The notes beneath the pieces are model-generated. The model had not been told where the DNA came from. It saw only the letters and a program-made list of their open reading frames with translations, and made no database searches. Below are positions 12,770 to 21,347 of a stretch of DNA of 22,508 nucleotides, one piece after another; positions within the stretch are counted from its first letter, which is position 1, and each line of letters opens with the position of its first letter. The stretch comes from a virus: positions 1-22,508 of the IMG/VR virus record IMGVR_UViG_3300034152_000338. One strand, written 5' to 3'. The translations under genes and the position numbers were made by a program.

Positions 12770-14068
12770 ATGGCTAGTACAACTTCACATACACTGTTAA
12801 AACCGACCATAATCGCAAAAGAAGCCCTCCGGCTGCTCAAAAACAACATGGTAATGGGCAATATAGTCTATCGCGATTATGAAAAGGAATTTCCCGGGAT
12901 GCCGAAAACCGGGGGTTCCGTTCAGATTCGAAAACCCAACAAATTCAAGGTCACCAAGGCCCGGACGCGCGTGTCAACCACGATGTCCGAAGCTTACATC
13001 ACTATGACGGTGGCCACCCAGGCCCATGTAAGCTGGGTGTTCGAGATGGTCGATCTTACCTTGACCATCGAGGAATACTCGGAGAGGTACATACGACCTG
13101 CCGCCGCAGCGCTGGCGAACCAGGTTGACGCGGACCTGTGCGCCCTGTACGATGATGTTGCGAATACTACTTATGAGAGCACCGGATACGTGACCCCGCA
13201 TACATTTTGGGTAATGGGTGACGCGATGCGGAAGTTGGACGAAGAAGCTGCGCCGCCCGATGACCGGGTAGTAGTTTTCAATCCCGCTGCTCATTGGTCA
13301 TTCGCCAATGCGCTGTCGAACTGGAATTTCCGCGAGGGCGGAGAGGGAGCGCTGAGGAAGGGCTTCCTGGGCAAAATCGCCAATGCGGAAGTGTTCATGG
13401 ACCAGAACATAAAAACCCATACGGTAGGAAAGTATGCGACCGACACCGCCGCCGCCACTACGAGCCGCATTTTCATTCACTCGACCGCTGATAGTGCCTC
13501 CGGCGGATTGCCGACCGGCAACGCCCGCGAAGCGACGGAAAACCAATCGCTGTTGATCGCCGGAAATATTCAGGATTCCGTTACTCCGTTTAAAACAGGT
13601 GACACATTCAGCATAAACGGCTGTTACTCAGTCAATCCGATGTCGGGAGAGTCGACGGGACAGCTGCGCGATTTTGTGGTAACGCAGGATTGCGGCACTG
13701 TTACCGATGACAGCACGGGCATACCGTCTTGGATCTACTTTCAGCCGTACATGATCCACACCGGTCCGTACAAAACGGTTGACACCATCCCGGCGCTGGG
13801 CGCGGCCGTGAAGATTTACGGCAACTCAAACCGCCCGCACCCGCAGAACCTGGCATTCCATAAGAACGCCTTTGCTCTTTGCATGGTGCCGCTGCAAATG
13901 CCGACCGGAGTATGGGGCGCCGTGGAAATGGAAGACGGTATCAGCATCCGCATTGTGAAAGACTACGATGTAGACGAAGACGCCGAAATCGTAAGAATGG
14001 ATATTCTGTACGGCGTCAAAACCATCTACCCCGAGCTGGCCTGCCGAATCTTCGGCAAAGAGGGCTAG
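12770..14068 (+). CDS. Major coat protein (P22 gp5-like)
   Basis: A 432-residue protein, almost the length of P22 coat (430), of the P22 coat family with an HK97 core plus an inserted domain. The N-terminal helix has LLKPTIIAKEALRLLKNNMVMGN, followed by a GGSVQIRKPNKFKV E-loop segment, TMTVATQAHVSWVF, DLTLTIEEYSERYIRPAAAALANQVDADL (the spine helix) and VVVFNPAAHW. It ends with an acidic VDEDAEIVRMDILYGVKTIYPELACRI strand region. AAGGAG (12755-12760) nine bases before the ATG is a strong ribosome site, as expected for the most abundant virion protein. It follows the scaffold by 16 bases. Confidence 0.94.
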   Translation: MASTTSHTLLKPTIIAKEALRLLKNNMVMGNIVYRDYEKEFPGMPKTGGSVQIRKPNKFKVTKARTRVSTTMSEAYITMTVATQAHVSWVFEMVDLTLTIEEYSERYIRPAAAALANQVDADLCALYDDVANTTYESTGYVTPHTFWVMGDAMRKLDEEAAPPDDRVVVFNPAAHWSFANALSNWNFREGGEGALRKGFLGKIANAEVFMDQNIKTHTVGKYATDTAAATTSRIFIHSTADSASGGLPTGNAREATENQSLLIAGNIQDSVTPFKTGDTFSINGCYSVNPMSGESTGQLRDFVVTQDCGTVTDDSTGIPSWIYFQPYMIHTGPYKTVDTIPALGAAVKIYGNSNRPHPQNLAFHKNAFALCMVPLQMPTGVWGAVEMEDGISIRIVKDYDVDEDAEIVRMDILYGVKTIYPELACRIFGKEG

Positions 14069-14070
14069 TG

Positions 14071-14556
14071 ATGCCGGATGACAAGAAACTAAAACTGGAG
14101 TTCCCCTTCCAAGGTCTTCGGGAGGGAAATCCCTACCAGAAGTACCCGCGGTATTTGTATCGCGAGGGGGCTCCGCCTTTTTTGGTCGAAAACACCGATG
14201 AGGAAGAAAAAGCAAGGGCGGACGGCTATGATTCAATTACTGCTTCCGCTCTTGCAAACAAACAGCTGGTAAACTGGTATTGGGATCTTGAAGACATGAG
14301 CGCAAAACAGCTTGTAGTATTCGCGCGGGACGAATTCGGTATTGAGCTGCCGGTGGAAGCCGGGCAAACCCGGTTGTTTAAAGCGGTTTGCGAGTTAAGC
14401 AAGTTTGCGCCGCAAAATCGGGACCGTCTGGTGCTGATGGCTCACACAATCCAGATGAACTATGCCGCGACGCTGGAAGAGATAAAGCGCATGGTAGCGG
14501 GGAAAGGTCAAGATCTTGATGTCAGCGAAGTCACAGTAAGGGAGTTCTACGCATGA
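14071..14556 (+). CDS. Hypothetical protein with HeH/SAP-like segment
   Basis: A 161-residue protein directly after the coat gene. The first ~65 residues are Pro/charged and resemble a short virion-associated arm (FPFQGLREGNPYQKYPRYLY). Residues ~77-110 (DLEDMSAKQLVVFARDEFGI through LFKAVCEL) look like a HeH/LEM- or SAP-type helix-extended-loop-helix motif, found in nucleic-acid-binding and packaging proteins. The ATG at 14071 follows AGAGGG. The same frame is open far upstream inside the coat gene, but that part is Arg-rich shadow sequence. The gene overlaps the next one by ATGA. Its position suggests a head-completion or coat-associated role. I do not recognise the family with confidence. 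Confidence 0.75.
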   Translation: MPDDKKLKLEFPFQGLREGNPYQKYPRYLYREGAPPFLVENTDEEEKARADGYDSITASALANKQLVNWYWDLEDMSAKQLVVFARDEFGIELPVEAGQTRLFKAVCELSKFAPQNRDRLVLMAHTIQMNYAATLEEIKRMVAGKGQDLDVSEVTVREFYA

Positions 14557-14738
14557 TAAAAGCAGTAGGTTTTACAAACGACGGCCAAGTCTTCATGAAG
14601 ATGAGCGCCGTTAATAAAGATAAAGCAGAAATCGATTTTACCATCACGATGTCTCCGGACGAGGCGCGAAGGGCATCAAAAGATCTCCCGGAAGCAGCAC
14701 AGAAAGCCGATGAGGCGTTGAAAGGTATATTCGGATGA
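14553..14738 (+). CDS. Small hypothetical protein
   Basis: A 61-residue protein with a beta-rich first half (AVGFTNDGQVFMKMSAV, IDFTITMSPDEAR) and a helical second half (RRASKDLPEAAQKADEAL). Small phage proteins with an F.I.MSPDEAR..A..L pattern are common near head-tail joining genes. It overlaps both neighbours by ATGA, so it is translated by coupling between the 161-residue protein and the gp4-like gene. Function unknown. Confidence 0.7.
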   Translation: MIKAVGFTNDGQVFMKMSAVNKDKAEIDFTITMSPDEARRASKDLPEAAQKADEALKGIFG

Positions 14739-15418
14739 GTGAATCCGCGCAAACGTTGATCGAAGCCGCAATGCGTCAGCTAAATATCGTGGCAGCCGGC
14801 GAAACGCCTACCGATGCCGAGCTGGCCGATGGTTTCGAAGCGTTACAGATTATGCTTCGACGCTGGTCGGCGGAGAATATGAATATCTACTTCATCGAGC
14901 AGGATACGCTGACGATGGATGGTTCGAGCTCCTATACGATAGGATCGGGTGGAGATTGCAATACTACCTGGCCTTGGAGGATAAAGGGCGCAGTCGTTGA
15001 CAGTGAGTATGTGTTGCAGATGATCGGAGAATCGTTGTATCGCAGGCTGAGCACGAATACTATCTCGGCGCCTCCGACATATCTATACTACAACCCGGAG
15101 TATCCCCTGGGCCTGCTCTATCCTTATCCGACCGCCGGAAGTTCGATGGTGATAGATTCGCTCAAACCACTTAGCGAGCCGGCTGAACTCGCCAATAATG
15201 TAACATTCCCGCCGCCGTATGACGCGGCGATCAAATGGAATCTGGCGCTTGAACTTGCGCCGGAATTCGGTCAGGAACCATCAGCAGTGATTGCGAAGAT
15301 GGCGGCGGATTCATTGCGCGGAATAAGATCACAAAATTTTGCGAGTCAAATAAACGAAGCGCGGCTGGACACCGTTCTGCCTGGCGGACGGTATCGATAC
15401 AACATTGATGAAGGATAA
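14735..15418 (+). CDS. P22 gp4-like head-tail adaptor/tail accessory factor
   Basis: A 227-residue protein of the P22 tail accessory factor gp4 family, the ring that joins portal and tail hub. The N-terminal helical part LIEAAMRQLNIVAAGETP, then ELADGFEALQIMLRRWSAE (about 29-47), is the family signature, followed by LTMDGSSSYTIGSGGD and a later IKWNLALELAPEFGQEP. It is longer than P22 gp4 (166). AAAGG lies upstream, and the ATG overlaps the preceding stop. The gp10-like gene follows with a 2-base gap, as in P22 order, which supports the call. Confidence 0.87.
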   Translation: MSESAQTLIEAAMRQLNIVAAGETPTDAELADGFEALQIMLRRWSAENMNIYFIEQDTLTMDGSSSYTIGSGGDCNTTWPWRIKGAVVDSEYVLQMIGESLYRRLSTNTISAPPTYLYYNPEYPLGLLYPYPTAGSSMVIDSLKPLSEPAELANNVTFPPPYDAAIKWNLALELAPEFGQEPSAVIAKMAADSLRGIRSQNFASQINEARLDTVLPGGRYRYNIDEG

Positions 15419-15420
15419 TA

Positions 15421-16809
15421 ATGAGAATCGACATACCGCTAATGGCGGGCGCTTATAGCGATTACAGCTCAAATATCAATGCGCAGGAATGCCTCAATCT
15501 CACGCCGTTCGTCGATGAACAGGAAGGAATTCCGGCCTTTTACGGGCGACCCGGATTATCCGTCGAAACGACTTTATACGCCGACAACCCGGTACGCGGC
15601 ATGGCGCAGATGGGCGGGGCCCTGTGGGCCGTTGTCGGCGCTCGAATTTACAAAAGAACGATTGGGGGGACGAACACCAACAAAGGCACCCTAGATACTA
15701 ACACCGGGGTGGTGCATTTCGCGGCTGGGGACGGCAGCAAGCTGTTTTTTGTAGACGGCACCGAGGGCTATACGATAGTAGCGGATACGTTCGCGAAAAT
15801 CGATGATGCCGATTTCCCGGCAAACCCCGTCAGTTGTGCATACATCGACGGATATTACATCGTCAACTCCGGCGGAACGGGAGATTTCTATATCAGCGCG
15901 CTGGACGATCCAACAAGCTGGACTGCTGCCGGCTATGCCACGGCCGAGGGCGATCCCGATAATCTCCAACGTATAGTTAACGTCAATAACGACCTGTGGC
16001 TTATCGGAAAGAGCACGATTGAAATTTGGTTCGATTCTGGTAATGCGACTTTTCCGTTTGAGCGCATCACAGGCGCGATCGGCTATGTCGGCACCAACAG
16101 CCCGCACAGTGCTTGCGTCTACAACCGTACGCTGTTCTTCATTGACAGCTTCGGAATTGCCAGGGCCGCGAGGGGCCTGGACCCGGAAAGAATAAGCACG
16201 CGGCAAATAGAATACCAATGGGCGCAATATACTACTCTCGCGGACGCGATCGGGTACGTTATCCCGTTCGAGGGTGACGAGTTTTTGATCTTTACTTTTC
16301 CGACTGGACACGCCACCTGGTGCTATAACATCAAGACCGGGCTGTGGTCGAAGTGGGAGAGCTATGATGCTATCGACGGCCGGTACCGGGGGACGTGCTA
16401 TCAGTTCTTCAATAACGAACATCTGGTAGGAGACCACTCAAACGGAAAACTATTAAAGCTGTCGAGCGGTGTCTACCAAGATGAGGGAAACGCTATTACT
16501 AGGCGTATTACTACCCGGAAAGTAACCGGCGGCGGCGCGAGACTAGTACATCATTCATTTGAGGCGGAGGTAGAGCCCGGTCACGGCGAGCTGGCGCTTG
16601 CGCTGACCTGGTCCGATGACGGCGGGACGAGTTGGGCGAGCGGCAGTACTATAACTCTCGCGAATGAAGATTACGACGCCATTGCTCCGCGATGGCGCAG
16701 GCTGGGACGTGGCAAAAACCGGATCTATAAGTTATCGTCTACCAGCAATGCGAAAACGGCGATAAAGGGCGTCGCGCACGTTGAAATCGAGCCGACGAAA
16801 CGGTATTAA
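15421..16809 (+). CDS. P22 gp10-like tail hub / packaged DNA stabilization protein
   Basis: A 462-residue beta-rich protein, near the 472 of P22 gp10, the hexameric tail hub below gp4. It opens IDIPLMAGAYSDYSSNINAQ, then ECLNLTPFVDEQEGIPAFYG and RPGLSVETTL, typical of the family. Repeated beta-blade units follow (AAGDGSKLFFVDGTEGY, VNNDLWLIGKSTIEIWFDSG, SACVYNRTLFFIDSFGI), in keeping with its propeller-like fold. AAGGA (15411-15415) is 5 bases before the ATG. Gene order gp4-gp10-fibre agrees with P22-like phages. No oddities seen. Confidence 0.9.
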   Translation: MRIDIPLMAGAYSDYSSNINAQECLNLTPFVDEQEGIPAFYGRPGLSVETTLYADNPVRGMAQMGGALWAVVGARIYKRTIGGTNTNKGTLDTNTGVVHFAAGDGSKLFFVDGTEGYTIVADTFAKIDDADFPANPVSCAYIDGYYIVNSGGTGDFYISALDDPTSWTAAGYATAEGDPDNLQRIVNVNNDLWLIGKSTIEIWFDSGNATFPFERITGAIGYVGTNSPHSACVYNRTLFFIDSFGIARAARGLDPERISTRQIEYQWAQYTTLADAIGYVIPFEGDEFLIFTFPTGHATWCYNIKTGLWSKWESYDAIDGRYRGTCYQFFNNEHLVGDHSNGKLLKLSSGVYQDEGNAITRRITTRKVTGGGARLVHHSFEAEVEPGHGELALALTWSDDGGTSWASGSTITLANEDYDAIAPRWRRLGRGKNRIYKLSSTSNAKTAIKGVAHVEIEPTKRY

Positions 16810-16812
16810 AAA

Positions 16813-18576
16813 ATGGCTATAACCGACGAACAGAATTTTCTGCCGCCGCAGCATGACTGGAACACCGGAGACCTCATACGCGATGTCGCATGGCTGAAGT
16901 GGTTTAACAACGTCGGCAATCTACATAAAAGCATCAAATTTGTTAATGTGGTTGGCGATTTGGACGACATCGCGGACGGCACCAGTTACGGACGGGTGAA
17001 CCTTGCCTGCCTTGACGCCTCCTCGCTTGTGCTCTTGAGCCAATGCACCGGCGATCTGGACGACATCGCCGACGGCACTTACGGGAAAGTGCTGAAAACC
17101 GATATCAGTGCGGGGCATACTCTATTGAGTGAGTGCTCGGGCGATCTTGACGACATTGCCGACGGCACTTACGGTAAAGTGCTGAAAACCGACATCTCGT
17201 CCGGGCATATACTGCTGAGTGAGTGCACCGGCGATCTGGACGACATCGGAGACGGCACTTCTTACGGGAAAGTGCTGGCAACGGCGATCAGCGCAGGCAA
17301 GATCAATCTTTCCGCCGGAGCGCCCGGACTTACGGGATCGCTTACGGTTGGGTTTACGGATGCAGACGTTACCGCCGACAACGGCCAAAACCTCGGATGG
17401 CTAATTGGTAGTAGCGGGACGCTAACACTGTCAAGCACCGGGAAGATGGCCATTAACGCCGCCGGCGCACTGGAAATTCAGGCGGGCGGCAACATAAAAG
17501 GACTGGGCGGCACGGACATTGAGTTAACACCGTCTGATGCAAGCCCGAGTCTGATTGAGTGGACTGATAAATACTACCTCGGCGCCGGGGCGACGGAAGC
17601 AAATGGATTGTGCATTTATCCGCATACCGCAAATACAGGGGGTTTCCGAATAGGAGCACTACCCACAGACGGATCAACTAAACAGTTCGCCAGCTTTGAC
17701 TCCAATTGCCTTAATGTTACTACGCTACAATGCTACAAAGACGCCAATGAATATGCATACGTACAAATACTAAGCAACCTTTTTAACAGCGCCGTGGACC
17801 TCTACGCGGAAGAAGGCGCAAGCTCATGCAAATTGCTGGTGGATGGAGTAACCGGTAAAGCATACGTAACCGGGATTCTCAGCGTATCCGATTATGGCGC
17901 CTTTTCCGGTGGAGTACACGTCGGCGGGACGAGCGACCCGGGCACAGACCAACTGCTTGTTGACGGCGTATCGGCATTCAACGGCGCTCCATTGAGCCCT
18001 AGATGTGGCGTACGAATCTTTGGACCCGGTAATGATTCCTTGAGTTTCAGCCTTTTTTGTGAGGACTCGGGCGGTACAAATTATTTTTCTGTTCGGGACG
18101 ACGGCCGCGTGTGGTGCTACGACCGAATGGGCATAGCAAACGAGCTGGCAATTGGAGGAATTGATACACAAGACGATGTTACACTCAAACTGCAGGGTGT
18201 CAACACCGACAACGCAGACTATGTGTTCTGGGCGGAAGACAGCACGCCCAATCCAATTATGAGCTGTACTAATGCGGGAAATTTCTGGGTAAGCAATAAC
18301 TGCTCTGCTCTGAGTTTCACCGACAGGTCTAAGTTCTACCGGGGCAGTGATCCGATAGCGGATCTCGAAAAGATAAGAGAAGTGCCCGGTTCGGAAAACG
18401 GCGACTGGTCGCAAATAGATCACGATTCGCTGCCCGAAGGATTGCGGAGTAGTAGAGCGGACGTAAAGGGACGGGACATCGGAGCGCAATTAAGCATGAT
18501 AACTTCAGCTGTACTTAAAATGGAGGGAAGGATTAAATCACTAGAGCAAAAGGCACAAGAAGTAAGAGGAGGATAA
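16813..18576 (+). CDS. Tail fibre/tailspike-like protein with GDLDDIADGT repeats
   Basis: A 587-residue protein after the tail hub. Residues 1-46 form a likely particle-binding head (HDWNTGDLIRDVAWLKWFNN). Residues 47-169 hold four ~30-residue repeats, each starting GDLDDIADGT (GDLDDIGDGT in the fourth). A long Gly/Ser/Thr beta-rich shaft follows, with repeated LLVDGV units. From ~500 the C-terminus has FTDRSKFYRGSDPIADLEKI, the block IDHDSLPEGLRSS, and KGRDIGAQLSMITSAVLKME, ending in a coiled coil. This end resembles the intramolecular-chaperone-like tail ends of many phage fibres, but I see no clear S74 cleavage residues. It probably recognises the host surface. No enzymatic domain is evident. 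Confidence 0.82.
   Translation: MAITDEQNFLPPQHDWNTGDLIRDVAWLKWFNNVGNLHKSIKFVNVVGDLDDIADGTSYGRVNLACLDASSLVLLSQCTGDLDDIADGTYGKVLKTDISAGHTLLSECSGDLDDIADGTYGKVLKTDISSGHILLSECTGDLDDIGDGTSYGKVLATAISAGKINLSAGAPGLTGSLTVGFTDADVTADNGQNLGWLIGSSGTLTLSSTGKMAINAAGALEIQAGGNIKGLGGTDIELTPSDASPSLIEWTDKYYLGAGATEANGLCIYPHTANTGGFRIGALPTDGSTKQFASFDSNCLNVTTLQCYKDANEYAYVQILSNLFNSAVDLYAEEGASSCKLLVDGVTGKAYVTGILSVSDYGAFSGGVHVGGTSDPGTDQLLVDGVSAFNGAPLSPRCGVRIFGPGNDSLSFSLFCEDSGGTNYFSVRDDGRVWCYDRMGIANELAIGGIDTQDDVTLKLQGVNTDNADYVFWAEDSTPNPIMSCTNAGNFWVSNNCSALSFTDRSKFYRGSDPIADLEKIREVPGSENGDWSQIDHDSLPEGLRSSRADVKGRDIGAQLSMITSAVLKMEGRIKSLEQKAQEVRGG
16951..17319 (+). repeat. Four in-frame tandem repeats (90-96 bp)
   Basis: Units start at 16951, 17047, 17137 and 17227 (96, 90, 90 and 93 bases). 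Units 2 and 3 are nearly identical at DNA level and protein level, including TYGKVLKTDIS. Units 1 and 4 share the GDLDDI core with TSYG in place of TYG. The pattern suggests expansion by slippage or unequal recombination within the fibre gene. Confidence 0.88.
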
Positions 18577-18577
18577 A

Positions 18578-18739
18578 ATGGAACAACAGGAACAGTATCA
18601 AAGCGGTAATTTGCAAATCGATATAGAAGTCTTAATGGAAGAGTTGTCACAATTGCATTTACGTTTCATTGCCGCACGTACGGAAATCAAAAGGCTGCAA
18701 AGCAGGATTGCAGATCTTGAAAAGGAGAAGGAAAAATGA
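18578..18739 (+). CDS. Small coiled-coil protein (53 aa)
   Basis: ATG 18578 follows GAGGAGG (18566-18572), one of the strongest ribosome sites in the window, which overlaps the end of the fibre gene. The 53-residue product (MEQQEQYQSGN start, then DIEVLMEELSQLHLRF and EIKRLQSRIADLEKEKEK) has heptad-spaced Leu/Ile and high charge, so it is probably a single coiled coil. The stop overlaps the next start (ATGA), so it fits the operon. I see no membrane segment, which argues against a spanin. Function unknown. It could be a fibre-associated or ejection-complex protein. Confidence 0.75.
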   Translation: MEQQEQYQSGNLQIDIEVLMEELSQLHLRFIAARTEIKRLQSRIADLEKEKEK

Positions 18740-19113
18740 ACTGGGGAGCAATAGCAAGCATAGGTGCGGGTGCCCTGGGAGGTCTCGGCGGCATGTTCGG
18801 CGCAAGCAGCGCAGCGGATGAGCAAAAAAAAGCGCAGCAAAAAATGATCAAGTTCCTTAAAGAGCAACAACAAACCATGCGTGCCGATCTTGCGCCGTAC
18901 CGGGAGTTCGGATTGAATGCTTTGAATCGGTTGCAAACCGGCAGGTCCACACCGCCGCCCGCATTGCGTTCACTTTATGGCAGGCGCATGGCTTTACAAT
19001 CGCAAATAAACAATCTGCGGAGTCAAAATGCTTTGTTGCCGCGCATCGAGGACCTCGAATCAGAGTTGCATGATATAATATGGCCATCGGATGAAGAATG
19101 GGGAGTACTCTAA
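18736..19113 (+). CDS. Small ejection-type virion protein
   Basis: A 125-residue protein with a Gly/Ala-rich hydrophobic start (IASIGAGALGGLGGMFGASSAA), a basic helix (EQKKAQQKMIKFLKEQQQ), and the phrase DLAPYREFGLNALNRLQTG, which recurs in phage internal and tail proteins as PYR..G..AL..L. The C-terminal half is helical. Small proteins of this sort stand where P22 has its ejection genes (gp7/gp20/gp16). The Gly-zipper start could insert in a membrane. GGAGAAGG precedes the ATG. Function inferred from place and composition. Confidence 0.7.
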   Translation: MNWGAIASIGAGALGGLGGMFGASSAADEQKKAQQKMIKFLKEQQQTMRADLAPYREFGLNALNRLQTGRSTPPPALRSLYGRRMALQSQINNLRSQNALLPRIEDLESELHDIIWPSDEEWGVL

Positions 19114-19114
19114 A

Positions 19115-19174
19115 ATGCCACAAGTATACAGACCGGCAAATCTGATAACGAGAAGGGATATTATAAAATGGTAG
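19115..19174 (+). CDS. Possible 19-residue mini-ORF
   Basis: ATG at 19115, one base after the previous stop and 9 bases after GGGAG, opens 19 codons (MPQVYRPANLI...KW) and ends at TAG 19172-19174, overlapping the next start at 19168. It may only couple translation between its neighbours, or be chance. No family recognised. Confidence 0.25.
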   Translation: MPQVYRPANLITRRDIIKW

Positions 19175-20262
19175 CACCATACAAGCCGGGAAAGCCCGGC
19201 AGGGAAGGACTGAACGCGATTTTACCTTTTGCGAAACCCGGCACTGTGATGCCCGTCGAAACGCCGGTGCCGGATCCCGGAAGCATTGAAGCCTTGGAGC
19301 AAGAGCTTGCGGATCTTGAGCAGCAAATATCCGAGCAGGAAAGAATCTATGGCGGAACCTACACCCAGGGCGGGATCATGGATGCATATCCGGGTTATGC
19401 ACCTCCAAGCAATGAGGAATTCCTGTACAATGCCTATCAGTCGTACCTCGGTCGTGACCCCGATGACTACGGATGGAAGCATTTCATGGAGCGCTTGCAG
19501 AGTGGAGAGTATACGCAACAGGATGTACTATCCGTTTTACAGGACAGCGCGGAGTTTCGCGCGAGAACGCCCGAACAACAGGCGGGAGCGCAGCAACAAA
19601 TGTATGATCTCACATTTGCGAGACCGTCTGCGGAGATGACTCCGCCCGAACTGCAACTTCCCGAAGTCCCGAATGTCCTATCATACTTCGAAAACTTTGA
19701 AACCTCACCAGGATATCAATTTAGGCAGGACGAAGCGGCGAGGGCTTTGGAGCGCCAAGCAGCGGCACGCGGTTATCGCATGTCTCCACGCGCGGCGATG
19801 GAGCTGCAAGAACGCAGCCAAGGGTTGGCCGCGCAGGAATACGGCGACTGGTACAATCGTCAAATGGGGCGGGCCGGTCTCGCAATGCAGGACTGGGCGC
19901 TACAGGCCCAGCGGCAGGGATTGCTCGGCGCCGACTGGTACAATCGCGCCGGATTTCAGCAGGCGCAGGAAAACCAGGCAGTACAAGATTGGATGAATCA
20001 GTACAACGCGCTGATGGGCATGGCCGGGATGGGCGCAGGGGCGGCGGGACAGACCGGATCGCAAAGCATACCGTTAACCGGGCAGATCGCCGGTGGATAC
20101 CAACAGCAGGGGCAGGCCGGCGCAGATCTTTATACTAATCTTGCAAACATATTCAGTCAGGGCTTGACCAGCGGTGTTAATAACTGGCTGTTATATAACG
20201 CGCTCAATCAAAATAGTCCAGGCAATTCAGGTTTGTGGGATTTCGGCGCGGGTTCAACATAG
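19168..20262 (+). CDS. Ejection-type virion protein with DUF4214 domain
   Basis: A 364-residue protein. After a Pro-rich start and a short coiled coil (EALEQELADLEQQISEQE), residues ~88-134 match the DUF4214 pattern: FLYNAYQSYLGRDPDDYGWK, then FMERLQSGEYTQQDVLSVL and SAEFR. This domain is common in secreted and surface proteins. Next comes the phage phrase SPGYQFRQDEAARALERQAA, then ARGYRMSPRAAMELQERSQG and QEYGDWYNR, found in many predicted tail-tip or DNA-ejection proteins. The C-terminal ~110 residues are Gln/Gly/Ala-rich. AGAAGGGA lies 8 bases before the ATG. It stands where P22-like phages carry internal ejection proteins. Confidence 0.75.
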   Translation: MVAPYKPGKPGREGLNAILPFAKPGTVMPVETPVPDPGSIEALEQELADLEQQISEQERIYGGTYTQGGIMDAYPGYAPPSNEEFLYNAYQSYLGRDPDDYGWKHFMERLQSGEYTQQDVLSVLQDSAEFRARTPEQQAGAQQQMYDLTFARPSAEMTPPELQLPEVPNVLSYFENFETSPGYQFRQDEAARALERQAAARGYRMSPRAAMELQERSQGLAAQEYGDWYNRQMGRAGLAMQDWALQAQRQGLLGADWYNRAGFQQAQENQAVQDWMNQYNALMGMAGMGAGAAGQTGSQSIPLTGQIAGGYQQQGQAGADLYTNLANIFSQGLTSGVNNWLLYNALNQNSPGNSGLWDFGAGST

Positions 20263-20277
20263 TAAAGGAGATGAGAG

Positions 20278-21345
20278 ATGCCGGTACCTTTGAATATACA
20301 AATGCCGTACGCGGGCAATGCACTGCTTGACGCGGAGCGCATCAGGCAAGCAAGAATACAGAATACGTTGCTCGGGATGGCGGCGGAGCGTCAACCAGGT
20401 GAATACGCACATCAGGACTTGACCCGGCGCCATGAACAGGAAAATAGAAGGCAGGCCCAAGAGCTCCGAAAAGTAGAAGTAATGGGAAACCTGATGCAGG
20501 GGGTTACTGATCAGGCGAGTTATGATATCGCGAAAAGCCGGTATTCACGCATCTTCGGTGATCAAGATCTGGTCGGCATGCCTCCGGAATATAGCAAGAA
20601 GGCAGTGGACAATATTTTAGCAGTCACCTCGAAATTGTTGCCACAAGCAAAAACAAAATGGAGCGCGGTAAAGCAGGGGATAAGCAGCGAGGGTAATCAG
20701 GTGTTTTTCCGTACAGATGACGCCGGCAATGTGCAGATCGTCCACGGTGTCACGCCTGAGCCCAAACGCGGCATGAAAATATATGACCGCGAGGGGAATC
20801 TACTCGTTGATATGGGTGGTGAGCGTACCCCCGCAATGTCGAAAAAGACGCAAGGTGCGATTGAGGAAAAAATCGTATCGGGCAAAGAGCAATTAGAGCG
20901 CATGAGGGCAATACAAAAAGAGTTCAAGCCGGAGTATCAGGAATTAGGCACTCGCTTTGAAAGCGCCTGGACATCGTTAAAAGCGAAGTTGGGACAACCG
21001 GTGGAGGAGGCAGACCGCAAAGAGCTTGTGGGATTTAAAAAATATCAGCGAAAGGCGATTGAGAACATTAACCTTTATATCAAGGAACTGACCGGCGCTC
21101 AAATGTCGGAAAAAGAAGCTGATCGTCTGCGACTTGCACAGCCGGATCCTGGTGAAAAATGGTATCAGGGTGATGACCCGATAACATTCAAGGCTAAAAT
21201 GGATGATGTGATCCGCATGACGCGAGCTGCTATCGCGAGATTTGAGTACTATCGAAATCAGGGAATATCGGACCCGGAAATCATTAAAATGATAAACGCC
21301 GGCAAGGCAGTGCGGATTGAAGATATTGCCGCGAGAATGGAATAA
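20278..21345 (+). CDS. Ejection-type internal virion protein
   Basis: A 355-residue, mostly helical protein. The N-terminus (PVPLNIQMPYAGNALLDAER) and the following Q/R/E-rich helices resemble starts of phage internal proteins. Residues ~115-175 are beta-rich (GNQVFFRTDDAGNVQIVHGV). The rest is helical, with ELTGAQMSEKEADRLRLAQP and DDPITFKAKMDDVIRMTR, phrases seen in phage ejection or tail-lysozyme-associated proteins. AAGGAGA precedes the ATG. It lies between two other candidate ejection proteins, as P22 gp7, gp20 and gp16 do. No catalytic motif is visible. Confidence 0.72.
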   Translation: MPVPLNIQMPYAGNALLDAERIRQARIQNTLLGMAAERQPGEYAHQDLTRRHEQENRRQAQELRKVEVMGNLMQGVTDQASYDIAKSRYSRIFGDQDLVGMPPEYSKKAVDNILAVTSKLLPQAKTKWSAVKQGISSEGNQVFFRTDDAGNVQIVHGVTPEPKRGMKIYDREGNLLVDMGGERTPAMSKKTQGAIEEKIVSGKEQLERMRAIQKEFKPEYQELGTRFESAWTSLKAKLGQPVEEADRKELVGFKKYQRKAIENINLYIKELTGAQMSEKEADRLRLAQPDPGEKWYQGDDPITFKAKMDDVIRMTRAAIARFEYYRNQGISDPEIIKMINAGKAVRIEDIAARME

Positions 21346-21347
21346 AA

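Noticed and set aside
13879-14070. N-terminal extension of the 161-residue post-coat protein into the coat gene
   Set aside because: The extra 64 residues are Arg-rich frame-shadow sequence. ATG 14071 has a good ribosome site.
15691-16437. 248-codon minus-strand ORF opposite the tail hub gene
   Set aside because: Antisense shadow of a clear gp10-like gene with no recognisable domain.
18578-18739. Spanin or holin call for the 53-residue protein
   Set aside because: No membrane segment or lipobox is present. It is simply a charged coiled coil.
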